A DNA stretch of 64,000 bases, from positions 186,001-250,000 of the forward strand of contig CAWETK010000006.1 of assembly GCA_963811905.1 (NCBI GenBank), given 5' to 3'. Positions 27,984-36,762 of this stretch are shown here, one piece after another. Within the stretch, counting starts at the first letter, position 1. Each line of letters starts with the position of its first letter. The DNA comes from DATFVA01 sp963811905 (GTDB lineage: Bacteria; Bacteroidota; Ignavibacteria; Ignavibacteriales; Ignavibacteriaceae). The position numbers and the translations under genes were made by a program. Below the pieces are notes generated by a model that saw only the letters and a list, made by a program, of their open reading frames with translations, was not told the origin of the DNA and did no database searches.

Positions 27984-30900
27984 TTATTTTATCAGCATCA
28001 TTTTTTTCTCCTGAACAAAATCTCCTGCTTTAATCCTGTAAATATAAATTCCGGCTGCAACGGAATTTCCATTATCATTAAATCCGTTCCATTTAACATG
28101 GTAAGAACCGGCATCCTTCTCATTATTTAAGATAGTCTTAATCTCATTACCGAGTATATCATAAACTACCAGTTTCACCGGAGATTTCTGCGGTATAGAA
28201 AAACTGATGGTTGTTGACGGGTTGAAAGGATTAGGATAATTCTGTGATAAACTAAATTCAGATGGTATTTCAACCGAAACACTTAGCTCTGCTGAATAAG
28301 TAAATGAACCATCCAGATCTATCTGTTTCAGACGATATGTATATTTGCCTGTGTTTACCTCTTTATCGGTATAGGAATAGGATTTTTGTTCTGAAGTAGT
28401 ACCGGCGCCTTTAATAAATGATAATGTCTGGAAATTTTCGCTGCCGGTCTTTCTTTCTACCTCAAAGCCTTTATTATTAAGCTGGGTTGCTGCAGACCAC
28501 TGAAGATTAACATTACTGCCGTCAACCGATGACGTGAATGACACAAGCTCCACCGGTACAGCATTTAATCCGCCTGAAAAACAGGCAACTGTCCCGTTTT
28601 TAGTTCCCACCAGAAGTTCATAACTGGCATTACCGTCTATTGATGGAATAACATTTACAGAATTAATCCTGTCGCCGCCGAAAGTATGGCTGAAGAACAG
28701 AGGATCACCAGAACCGCTGATGCAATAAAAAGTACCGTCCTGGTCGCCTGTAATCATATCATCTACGCCGTCATTATTTAAATCAGGAACAGCTGCTACC
28801 CCGTATTGAAAGTTCATAGGATAACTCCACAATGCCTGACCATCTTCACCGCTAAGACAGGTAACGCCTCCGGAGAAAGCCGCTATTAATATATCATCTA
28901 TATTATCACCGTTGACGTCTCTTATCTTTACGATCTGTATCATTCCTGTAAAACCGTAATCGTACGACCAGACCTGCGTACCGGTTTGACCATCAATTCT
29001 GTAGACATGTCCGAAATACTGCGAAGCCACTACATCCGGTGTTTGTCCCTGTACCGGCAGTTCGATAAGTTCTTTCGGCTCATAACCCGAAACAGGGAAA
29101 GTCCATACTGTCTGACCGTTTGCTCCGTTAAGACAGATAACGTCAAGGTCTGTAGTACCGTTATTACCGACATCTATTACGGCATCAGGCACACCATCTC
29201 CTGTTACATCATCCACAGATATTACGGTTTTTCCAAATGCCAGGTAGGGACCCGGAAAATAATACTGCCAGATAATATTCCCGTTAATGCCGTTAAATAA
29301 ATAAGCAGTATGGTAGCCGGTTCCCTGTTCATTGCCGTCTGCAATTGCCAGAATATCGGGAACGCTGTCGCCGTTAAAATCCCTCTGCCCGTCCACTGCC
29401 TCAAAGTCGCCGAGACCATAGTTATAATCATCTCCGAATCCCCAGATAATATGTCCGTTCATTCCATCTATTGCGTATACGTGTTCATTGCCTCCGCCTG
29501 TTCCGATCACAACATCATTCTTTCCATCGCCATTTAAATCACTCACAACCGCAATTGCATCCTGAACTCCATAATCATTAGACTGACCGATTGATCCTGC
29601 GTTTGAATTATTGAAGAAAGTATTCAAGCTCCATAATGTATCGGTAGTTCCGCTGCCTGCTCCATCGAGAGCCATAATGAAGTAGTTATCCGTTGCAATT
29701 ATGACATCATTTATGCCGTCTCCGTTTATATCGTTTATGGGTTTCAAACCTTCAACACGGTATTCATCATAGGTAGTCCTCGGGTTAGCAGGCACCTGGT
29801 ACGACCAGAACTGGTAGCCGGTCTGATAATTTCCTGCAACACCGTTTCCTGCAACACCTATTTTGACTACAGGATCCTGCGGATCATTGGATTGAATGAA
29901 CAGGGTATCATTATAATTGCCCGCCTGAGAGGGAGTAAATCTCAGCCTGACTGTTGATGTCTCAGCTGCGGCAACTTCGAAAGGTATTGCATCACTTTCA
30001 AAAGAAAACTCAGGCAGAGTAAAGTGCATATCAGAAATCTCAAGGGGAGTATCACCTGTATTAAAAATGCTGAAACTCCAGTACACATTTCCGTCCCCAT
30101 TTACCCAGACGTCTCCGAAATTATGAGAAGCTGCACTCAGCACAATGTTTGGTCCGCTGATTACGCCCTGTCCCGATAAATCAACTTCAAATGCAGGAGT
30201 AACGATATCATTGCTCTCAATTGTCATTGTCCCTGTATATTGCTGAAAAGCTTCAGGATGAAAATCAACCTGTAAATCCTGGTTTCCTCCGGGAATAATT
30301 GTTATTGGAAACGAGCCTTCCGGAGAACTGAATACCGGATTGTCGAAAACGAGACCGGTAATTTGCAGATCAGCAGTTCCAATATTTGAAACCGTGACAG
30401 TTTTATGAGATGTATCGCCTGCAGTTGTCTGGGGAAAGATAAGTGAAACCGGTGATACTGAAATATGAGGAGTACCATTGCCTCCCAGGTCATATTTAAA
30501 TAGCTGTCTGCCTGAAGATGCACCAACAGGTTCAGCCATCAGCCAGAAATAAGTACCATCCCAGGCCAGCCCGCGGGGGTTCTGCCTTGTCCCCGGCACT
30601 TCAGGCACATGCCATGAGAAAAGGGTATCCTTTGAAGCAAGATCAACAGCATAAATATTTTCCGGATCACCTTCAAAACCATCCATCACATAGAATAACG
30701 TATCGCCTTTTACAGTTATTCCTGTTGGCTGTACGCCGTAGACCTGAATTGTATCTATAATCTGCCTGGCATTAACATCTACTTTATATAAAGCAGCGAG
30801 GTTATTGGGATAATAGACTGAAACCCACAAACCGGTTCCATCCCATGCCGCTCCGCCGAGATACCAGGCTCCGCCGATAGATTGAATGGGAATCGAATCA

Positions 30901-31244
30901 AGTACATTACCCGACGGTGATACCTTAAATAAATCACACCTTGATATCTTTCTTTCTACATACCAGAAGTTTGTACCGTCAAATGCAAGTCCCTGCGAAG
31001 GATGTATCCCGGGATAATTTATATTTATCGTGGTTAAATAATTACCATTTGCATCAACCGATTTTAGGACGCCGCTGCCGTTAGCAGAGTTATCTGATGA
31101 TATCCAGTAACTGGTTCCATCATATGCAAATCCGTAACCGGAATTGAAAAAATTATCGGAAGGAAGGTTAACGGTTTCTACTAAGGATTGTGAAAAACCG
31201 GTAGTATAAAATAAAAGAAACAAAATGAAGTATAAGTTTTTCAT
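27984..31244 (-). CDS. T9SS-exported protein with HYDIN-like, FG-GAP and PQQ-like propeller repeats
   Basis: 1,086 aa. Order: signal peptide (MKNLYFILFLLFYTTGFS); an N-terminal propeller of ~240 residues with GLAFDGTNFWYV-type blades; two choice-of-anchor-D/HYDIN-like domains (SVSPVSLIFPQTTAGDTSHK; SAASHNFGDVWVNGDG); a long FG-GAP/PQQ-like propeller with repeated DLNGDGKNDVVIG and GQTVWTFPV-type strands; a fibronectin-like domain (PVELVSFTSSVDGSNVNL); and a C-terminal type A T9SS sorting domain (SQNYPNPFNPSTTISFSIP to KKMMLIK). A surface or secreted protein with many calcium loops (DxNGDxxxD). No catalytic site seen. Its sorting domain is the same class as that of the 924-aa protein at 18366. 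Confidence 0.88.
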   Translation of the reverse strand: MKNLYFILFLLFYTTGFSQSLVETVNLPSDNFFNSGYGFAYDGTSYWISSDNSANGSGVLKSVDANGNYLTTININYPGIHPSQGLAFDGTNFWYVERKISRCDLFKVSPSGNVLDSIPIQSIGGAWYLGGAAWDGTGLWVSVYYPNNLAALYKVDVNARQIIDTIQVYGVQPTGITVKGDTLFYVMDGFEGDPENIYAVDLASKDTLFSWHVPEVPGTRQNPRGLAWDGTYFWLMAEPVGASSGRQLFKYDLGGNGTPHISVSPVSLIFPQTTAGDTSHKTVTVSNIGTADLQITGLVFDNPVFSSPEGSFPITIIPGGNQDLQVDFHPEAFQQYTGTMTIESNDIVTPAFEVDLSGQGVISGPNIVLSAASHNFGDVWVNGDGNVYWSFSIFNTGDTPLEISDMHFTLPEFSFESDAIPFEVAAAETSTVRLRFTPSQAGNYNDTLFIQSNDPQDPVVKIGVAGNGVAGNYQTGYQFWSYQVPANPRTTYDEYRVEGLKPINDINGDGINDVIIATDNYFIMALDGAGSGTTDTLWSLNTFFNNSNAGSIGQSNDYGVQDAIAVVSDLNGDGKNDVVIGTGGGNEHVYAIDGMNGHIIWGFGDDYNYGLGDFEAVDGQRDFNGDSVPDILAIADGNEQGTGYHTAYLFNGINGNIIWQYYFPGPYLAFGKTVISVDDVTGDGVPDAVIDVGNNGTTDLDVICLNGANGQTVWTFPVSGYEPKELIELPVQGQTPDVVASQYFGHVYRIDGQTGTQVWSYDYGFTGMIQIVKIRDVNGDNIDDILIAAFSGGVTCLSGEDGQALWSYPMNFQYGVAAVPDLNNDGVDDMITGDQDGTFYCISGSGDPLFFSHTFGGDRINSVNVIPSIDGNASYELLVGTKNGTVACFSGGLNAVPVELVSFTSSVDGSNVNLQWSAATQLNNKGFEVERKTGSENFQTLSFIKGAGTTSEQKSYSYTDKEVNTGKYTYRLKQIDLDGSFTYSAELSVSVEIPSEFSLSQNYPNPFNPSTTISFSIPQKSPVKLVVYDILGNEIKTILNNEKDAGSYHVKWNGFNDNGNSVAAGIYIYRIKAGDFVQEKKMMLIK

Positions 31245-31303
31245 CTGCGTCTCCCTGAATAAGTGAAAGGAAAGATTACATTTTTATTTTTTTTGTAATA
31301 CGA

Positions 31304-31714
31304 TTATATATTTCTTGGATTTTTAGAAAACCATTCTTTTATATACTTTGCTATTTCTGTGGTTGCCGCACCCGGGGTAAACAGTTCACCAACACCCATC
31401 CCGTGTAAAGCCTTAATATCCTCTTCGGGTATTATTCCTCCTCCGGTCAGAAGCACATCATCAATTCCTTTATCTTTCATCAGTTTCATAATCCTTGGAA
31501 ATATTGTCATATGTGCCCCTGATAAAATACTGATTCCTATAACATCAACATCCTCCTGAATAGCTGCTTCAACTATCATTTCGGGAGTCTGTCTGAGTCC
31601 TGTATAAATAACTTCCATACCGGCATCCCGCAAGGCAGCTGCAATTACTTTTGCACCGCGGTCATGTCCATCCAGTCCGGCTTTAGCTACCAGCACTCTT
31701 ATTTTTTTGTCCAT
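31304..31714 (-). CDS. Cobalamin-binding subunit of methylmalonyl-CoA mutase type
   Basis: 136 aa, a stand-alone B12-binding domain. It has the base-off/His-on signature AGLDGHDRGAKVIA (Asp15, axial ligand His17, Gly20), GISILSGAHMT in the SxL position and LTGGGIIPEEDIKAL in the GG position. This equals the C-terminal domain of methylmalonyl-CoA mutase or the small subunit of split acyl-CoA mutases. The catalytic large subunit is not in this window. Six bp downstream of the HIT gene, hence probably cotranscribed. Which acyl-CoA it serves cannot be told from this subunit. Confidence 0.88.
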   Translation of the reverse strand: MDKKIRVLVAKAGLDGHDRGAKVIAAALRDAGMEVIYTGLRQTPEMIVEAAIQEDVDVIGISILSGAHMTIFPRIMKLMKDKGIDDVLLTGGGIIPEEDIKALHGMGVGELFTPGAATTEIAKYIKEWFSKNPRNI

Positions 31715-31720
31715 TTGATT

Positions 31721-32143
31721 TCAACCTTTATTTGTTACTGCGTTACGAATTATTTCAGCGAATTCTTTCATTGAACCATCTGCATAAACTTTAAACTGAG
31801 GACGGTAATTGAAATCGCTGCTGAATCTCGGAATTATATGAAAGTGAAAGTGGTAAACTGTCTGTCCGGCTGCTGCCCCGTTGTTAATGATAACATTAAA
31901 GCCGTCAGCTTTAAGCCCTGCCTGTATTGCCGCGGATATCGATTGAGTAACTTTGCACAGTTCCGCCAGGTATTCCGGCGGCAGTTCAAGGAAATTAGTG
32001 AAATGTTTTTTGGGAATAACCAGGGTGTGTCCGTAGTTAACAGGTCTTATATCCAGAAAAGCCATTACCATATCATTTTCAAATAAGATTTCGGCTTCCC
32101 CCTTACGATTTATAATATCACAAAAAATACAATCCATATCCAA
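31721..32143 (-). CDS. HIT-family nucleotide hydrolase
   Basis: 140 aa. N-terminal CIFCDI (Cys5, Cys8) is half of the zinc site found in bacterial HIT proteins. The histidine triad is TVYHFHFHIIPRF (His98, His100, His102). YGHTLVIPKKHF and GFNVIINNGAAAGQ complete the family pattern. Hydrolyses AMP-type phosphoramidates or dinucleoside polyphosphates. Initiation could be at Met1 or Met3. Confidence 0.93.
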   Translation of the reverse strand: MDMDCIFCDIINRKGEAEILFENDMVMAFLDIRPVNYGHTLVIPKKHFTNFLELPPEYLAELCKVTQSISAAIQAGLKADGFNVIINNGAAAGQTVYHFHFHIIPRFSSDFNYRPQFKVYADGSMKEFAEIIRNAVTNKG

Positions 32144-32229
32144 AAATAATCTTAATTAATTTTTAAGGCAATAAACATTACAGGATGAATTTAAATTCCC
32201 CTGAAATGGATAAAGTGAATTTTAATTTC

Positions 32230-33186
32230 CTAAACTTCCAGGTACTCCTTTTTTCTGCCGAAAACACCGAATAATCCTCCCGTATGGAGGAAAAGGACTT
32301 TCGATTTTTTCTTCAGAAGGAAATTATGATAATATGCATAAAATGCCTTGCCGGTATAGGCAGGATCAAGCAGGATCCCGGTTTCCCTGAATAACTTATT
32401 TATCAGCTCAACCTTATCACGGTTTATATTTTTATAACCTTCATCAGAGTATCCGTTTAATACTGAAAGGTTTGCAGGATTTATTTCATACCCGGGATTG
32501 AATTCCAGAACTGCTCCCTGTGCAAGCTGGAGAATCTTTTTCCGGATAATATTCTCGTTATAAAGGACATTAACAGCATAAACACTTACATTGATATTCT
32601 TTTGAGCCAATCCCGTCATTATTCCTGCAGCTGTTCCCCCCGTTCCCGCCGCCGCCAATATTCCGTCTATTTCCTTCAGATTTATCTGCCGGGAAAGTTC
32701 ATCAACGAAGGATACATAACCCTGTATTCCAAGGGTAGTGGAACCGCCTTCGGGAATTACATATACGTTCGTACCTTTTTTCCTGAGGATTTCGCTCTCC
32801 TCCTGCATAATTTCATTCACAAAATCATAATTCTTTTTATTCATAAAGAATATTTCAGCACCGCTAAGTTTGTCCAGGAAAAGATTCCCGCTGGCATTCG
32901 GTTTATCTTTTCCCCAGAGGAATAGTTTGGTTTTCATCCCGAGTTCCGCAGCTGCAATTGCCGTGGCCCTTGCATGGTTTGACTGGTCCCCTCCGCAGGT
33001 AAAAATATAAGCGGCTTTTTCCTTCCTTGCCTGGTACAATAAATATTCAAGCTTGCGTACTTTATTGCCTGAAAGCTCTACCCCCGTCAGGTCATCTCTT
33101 TTAATGAGGAATTTTCTTCCTTCAAAAACAATTTCCTGTACAGGAGTGGGAATATTTGCGAGATGTATCTTTCCGGGGTTTTTCAT
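32230..33186 (-). CDS. PLP-dependent enzyme, D-cysteine desulfhydrase / ACC deaminase family
   Basis: 318 aa. Tryptophan-synthase-beta-like fold II. The PLP lysine is Lys42 in ELSGNKVRKLEYLL, and CGGDQSNHARATAIAAAELG binds the carboxylate and phosphate side as in ACC deaminase and D-cysteine desulfhydrase. AAAGTGGTAAG is the phosphate-binding glycine loop. The C-terminal FLHTGGLFGVFG is family-typical. D-cysteine desulfhydrase activity (pyruvate, H2S, ammonia) is more common in bacteria than true ACC deaminase; the two cannot be told apart here with certainty. Its start overlaps the kdsB stop by 4 bp (ATGA). Confidence 0.85.
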   Translation of the reverse strand: MKNPGKIHLANIPTPVQEIVFEGRKFLIKRDDLTGVELSGNKVRKLEYLLYQARKEKAAYIFTCGGDQSNHARATAIAAAELGMKTKLFLWGKDKPNASGNLFLDKLSGAEIFFMNKKNYDFVNEIMQEESEILRKKGTNVYVIPEGGSTTLGIQGYVSFVDELSRQINLKEIDGILAAAGTGGTAAGIMTGLAQKNINVSVYAVNVLYNENIIRKKILQLAQGAVLEFNPGYEINPANLSVLNGYSDEGYKNINRDKVELINKLFRETGILLDPAYTGKAFYAYYHNFLLKKKSKVLFLHTGGLFGVFGRKKEYLEV

Positions 33187-33944
33187 TCTCTTTCCTTCTG
33201 CATCCTTGAATAATATAACCGTGCACGTTTTAAGTCTTCCGGGGTGTCCACCGCAAGGTTTTCGTAAGGCGTTACAACAACTTTTATCTTAAACCCGTTC
33301 TCAAGCATCCTTAACTGTTCCAGCTTTTCTATCTGTTCAAGGTCTGTAGGCTCAAGTCTTGTAAACTTTAATAAAGAGTCTCTCCTGTAAACGTATAACC
33401 CGATGTGCTTATATATATCTGCCATTGCAATCCTATCGTACATGGTCCGGGCTTCACGGACAAAAGGAATCGGAGCGCGGGAAAAATAAAGTGCAAAATT
33501 ATTATAATCGAAAACAACTTTAGTAACCGAGGGCGACTTAAGCTCCTCTATAGTTTCTATTTTCTTTGCAAGGGTTGATACGTTTACGGAAAGATCGAAC
33601 AACAGAGGCTCAATTGCCTGGTCGATCATGATTCCCTGTATGAATGGCTCATCTCCCTGTATATTTACAATAATCTCTGCTGAAGGCAGCTGTTCCGCAA
33701 CATAAGCGATCCGGTCTGAGCCGGTTGCTATTTCTTTGGGAGTAAGAAAAACTTTCGCACCGAAATTTCTTGATACTTCTGCAACCCGTGCATCGTCGGT
33801 AGCTATGATCACTTCGTGTAAGAGCTTTGATGTTTTAGAACTTTCATAGGTATGCTGTATCATCGGTTTGCCCCCGATATCTGCAAGAGGTTTTCCCATC
33901 AGACGGGTTGAAGCAAAACGTGCGGGGATTATTCCAACTATCAT
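33183..33944 (-). CDS. kdsB: 3-deoxy-manno-octulosonate cytidylyltransferase (CMP-KDO synthetase)
   Basis: 253 aa. IIPARFASTRLMGKPLADIGG at the N-terminus is the nucleotide-binding motif, with EVIIATDDARV, TGSDRIAYVAEQL, NIQGDEPFI and HIGLYVYRRDSLLKF all matching KdsB. It activates KDO with CTP for lipid A core assembly, showing the cell makes lipopolysaccharide. Located between plsC and the PLP enzyme in a compact minus-strand operon. Confidence 0.96.
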   Translation of the reverse strand: MIVGIIPARFASTRLMGKPLADIGGKPMIQHTYESSKTSKLLHEVIIATDDARVAEVSRNFGAKVFLTPKEIATGSDRIAYVAEQLPSAEIIVNIQGDEPFIQGIMIDQAIEPLLFDLSVNVSTLAKKIETIEELKSPSVTKVVFDYNNFALYFSRAPIPFVREARTMYDRIAMADIYKHIGLYVYRRDSLLKFTRLEPTDLEQIEKLEQLRMLENGFKIKVVVTPYENLAVDTPEDLKRARLYYSRMQKERE

Positions 33945-33979
33945 TTTTCTCTCAATAATTCCGGTATTACCGGATCAAT

Positions 33980-34684
33980 TCATTTACTATAATAATTGCC
34001 TGCTATAATATCCCGTACTTTTCCCATAAGTTCAAGTTCATCGCTGCGTGATTCAACTTTTGCCGTATCAACAGGTTTACTGAATGTGACACTGATTGTA
34101 CCCTTATTAATTTTCAGTGATCCTTTCGGGAGAAGTTTATCAGAATCTTTGATTGTTACAGGGATTATCGGATAATTTACCTGGCCGGCAAGGTGAAATG
34201 CTCCTCTTTTAAATGGTTGAAGTTCCCCGTCTTTACTCCTTGTCCCTTCCGGAAATAGTATCATTGAGACAGATTTGCTTTTCATTTTACGCCTTGCTTT
34301 GTGGATACTCTTCAAAGCACTTTCGGCATTGCTTCTGTCTATTACTATGTGCGGTCCTGTCAGCAACTGCCAGCCGAAGAGCGGAATCCTTGCAAGTTCT
34401 TTTTTAAAAATGAATCCTGTTTTCAAAGGAATTGTAAACTGGAGAGCGATTATATCAAACTGACTTATATGATTGGAAACGAATATAAAAGGTCCCTTTC
34501 CCTGAATATTTTCGATGCCGGTAGTTTTGACCTTAACGCCGCTTATAAATAATATCCCTCCGCTGAATAACTTTGTCATATATTTATAAGTAAAGAATGA
34601 TCTGTCTATTACCCCCGACAACAAAGCGAGAAATGAACAGAGCACAGTATACAGAACTATAAAAACCGACTTAATATAAAACAA
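33980..34684 (-). CDS. plsC: 1-acyl-sn-glycerol-3-phosphate acyltransferase
   Basis: 234 aa with an N-terminal membrane helix. The acyltransferase motif HxxxxD is VSNHISQFDII (His72, Asp77), followed by ELARIPLFGWQL and the FPEGTRS motif near residue 143. It esterifies the sn-2 position of lysophosphatidic acid at the inner membrane. Other lysophospholipid acyltransferases share these motifs. Follows the M48 protease gene by 2 bp. Confidence 0.9.
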   Translation of the reverse strand: MFYIKSVFIVLYTVLCSFLALLSGVIDRSFFTYKYMTKLFSGGILFISGVKVKTTGIENIQGKGPFIFVSNHISQFDIIALQFTIPLKTGFIFKKELARIPLFGWQLLTGPHIVIDRSNAESALKSIHKARRKMKSKSVSMILFPEGTRSKDGELQPFKRGAFHLAGQVNYPIIPVTIKDSDKLLPKGSLKINKGTISVTFSKPVDTAKVESRSDELELMGKVRDIIAGNYYSK

Positions 34685-34686
34685 CC

Positions 34687-35820
34687 CTAAATCTCCTCAA
34701 GGGAAATATCATTTTCCTTAATCCCGTATTCCATCATGTACTGCCGGATGGCACTTACTCTTTTTGTAATTGAAGGATGGCTGTAAAAAAACCATTCCAC
34801 TAAAGGATGAGGCTGAACATCAGCCAGGTTCTGATCGGTCAGTTTATTCAGAGTGGCTATAAAAGCTGAGGGTTTATTGGTTATCGCAATAGCATATTCG
34901 TCTGCTTCATACTCAAATTTACGTGATAAAATATTTGTAAGGGGAGTTTCAATCAGACCGACCAGCATAGCCCAGACAGGCAGGATAGGGAGAGCAGCTA
35001 CTTCCTGCAGCCTTGCAAAACCAAACCAGTTAAGTGAAATGCTGTATAGATAAGCTATCAGGAAGAGAGTACCGAAACTCGCTGTAGTCCCGATAATAAT
35101 ATTTTTTATAATATGTTTTCTTTTATAATGGCCGAGTTCGTGAGCTATTACTGTCTCGATCTCATCATTTGAATAATTATCCAGCAGAGTGTCGCCTAAA
35201 AGTATACGTTTGGATTTTCCAAGACCCGTAAAAGCAGCATTAGCTTTCCGGGTATTTTTGCTCATATTAAACTTAAAAATATTTTCTACTTTTATTCCTG
35301 CGTCTTCTGCTATCCCTGTAATACGCTCCTTAAGTTCTTCATTATCAAAGGGTGTTATTTTATAGAACAGCGGCAGTATGACAACGGGGATAAGCCTGGC
35401 GGCAATAACCGAAATAATAAAAAGGATAAACGCAAAGGGCAGCCACCAGTATTCACCGAATTTATTAAGCATATAATAAAATATTAAGAGGATCGGGATC
35501 CCGATTATAAGTGAGACTACAAGTCCTTTGAAATTTTCAAAAATCCATTTCCCGATTGTCTGGTTGGAAAGATCATACTTATGCTCCAGGTAATAATCCC
35601 GGTAAAAATTAACCGGCAGGAATAATAATATTCCTGTAAATCCTGTGATTAATATAAAAGCAAGAAATAAAAGATAACTGTTGGAAATATAATACCTGAG
35701 GAAATTCTCCAGTCCCAGGCTTACGTGGAAATAAACGAATCCTACGATCAAAGCAAAACTTGTTATACCTTTGAATATGCGTATACCAAGTTTGATATTA
35801 TTATATTTTTTTGACTTCAT
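34687..35820 (-). CDS. M48-family integral membrane metalloprotease (Ste24-like)
   Basis: 377 aa with six or seven membrane helices. The zinc motif HELGH (residues 227-231, in TVIAHELGHYKRKH) and the third ligand in SRKFEYEADEYAI mark an M48A peptidase of the Ste24/CAAX-protease class. YDLSNQTIGKWIFENFKGL is a Ste24 landmark. In bacteria such enzymes degrade damaged or blocked membrane proteins. First gene of the operon leading to plsC, kdsB and others. Confidence 0.92.
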   Translation of the reverse strand: MKSKKYNNIKLGIRIFKGITSFALIVGFVYFHVSLGLENFLRYYISNSYLLFLAFILITGFTGILLFLPVNFYRDYYLEHKYDLSNQTIGKWIFENFKGLVVSLIIGIPILLIFYYMLNKFGEYWWLPFAFILFIISVIAARLIPVVILPLFYKITPFDNEELKERITGIAEDAGIKVENIFKFNMSKNTRKANAAFTGLGKSKRILLGDTLLDNYSNDEIETVIAHELGHYKRKHIIKNIIIGTTASFGTLFLIAYLYSISLNWFGFARLQEVAALPILPVWAMLVGLIETPLTNILSRKFEYEADEYAIAITNKPSAFIATLNKLTDQNLADVQPHPLVEWFFYSHPSITKRVSAIRQYMMEYGIKENDISLEEI

Positions 35821-35880
35821 TCAAATAAAACTAAGGAGAGAATAAATCAACCTCAACACATCTGGTGATTTAAAATACAA

Positions 35881-35901
35881 AAAGCTTTATTAAAAAGCTT
35901 T
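35881..35901 (-). terminator. Possible weak terminator of the Bat operon
   Basis: AAAGCTTT at 35881-35888 and again at 35894-35901 (self-complementary arms, 5-nt loop), followed on the minus strand by a short T-run. About 110 bp past the batE stop. Confidence 0.4.
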
Positions 35902-36009
35902 CTAAAAATCGAATAAATAGGCCCGGTCGTTAATCAGGCGGGAGGTCTTGCTTTGCAGAGTAGTATGAATTGCCGCAGTACAAGTGTCCAGACAATATAA
36001 TATGGAATA

Positions 36010-36762
36010 TCAAATCATCCTTAAGTCATTTTGAGGGAGCCAGCCCTGTTTACCGTCGTTCAGTGTTATACGGTAATAATTATCAACTTTATCCTCCACT
36101 TTGACTTTTAATCCTTCGTGGATTACAAAAGCATCTTTACTGTCCGCATCAGGAGATAGTTTAGCGGTAGCAGACTGCTGAACTACCACACCGTTTTTGA
36201 TGTTGTATTCCCGGTTATATTTAATTACAGATATCGATATTGAGATAATAAGCAGAAAGAGAACCGCAATCCCGGAAAAGAACGATAGTCTTTGAAGATC
36301 AGGGCGGTGCGTAAAGAAATAGAAGATAACAAGTCCTGTAAGCATTATATAAAAAACATATGAGAGATAGACCCACCCCGAAAAAGTAAGGAGTGCCAGA
36401 AAACTCTCCCACCATTGAAAAAGGAAAAAATCAGGAAGAGTATTTATTCTGTCAATTGTCCGGGAATTAGCCAGTGCAAGGTTATGCTGAACATCCTCAT
36501 CACCGGGAGAAAGCTTTAGTGCTTTTTCATAATTAAGGATTGCATAACCAAGATTGCCTTTCCTGTAATAAGCATTACCCAGGTTATAATAGAGTTCGGC
36601 ACTCTCGTAACCTTCATTTAGTACTTTCTCATAATCCTGTATCGCTTTATCATACTGCTGTTTCTGGTAATCCTGATTGCCTTGTTCCATAAATGATTCC
36701 GGCTGAGCCAACAGCGGCGCCGAAACCAGCAGCAGCAGTAAAATGATATTCTTATGCAGCAT
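36010..36762 (-). CDS. batE: BatE: TPR plus SH3-like membrane protein
   Basis: 250 aa. Signal peptide, then three TPR-like units (DYQKQQYDKAIQDYEKVLNE; AELYYNLGNAYYRKGNLGYA; ILNYEKALKLSPGDEDVQHN), two membrane helices in the middle (about residues 125-180) and a C-terminal bacterial SH3 domain (GVVVQQSATAKLSPDADS to GWLPQNDL). This composition and being last after batD identify BatE. Bat proteins form a membrane complex linked to aerotolerance and envelope stress in Bacteroides and Leptospira; the molecular task is unsettled. Overlaps batD by 11 bp. Confidence 0.88.
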   Translation of the reverse strand: MLHKNIILLLLLVSAPLLAQPESFMEQGNQDYQKQQYDKAIQDYEKVLNEGYESAELYYNLGNAYYRKGNLGYAILNYEKALKLSPGDEDVQHNLALANSRTIDRINTLPDFFLFQWWESFLALLTFSGWVYLSYVFYIMLTGLVIFYFFTHRPDLQRLSFFSGIAVLFLLIISISISVIKYNREYNIKNGVVVQQSATAKLSPDADSKDAFVIHEGLKVKVEDKVDNYYRITLNDGKQGWLPQNDLRMI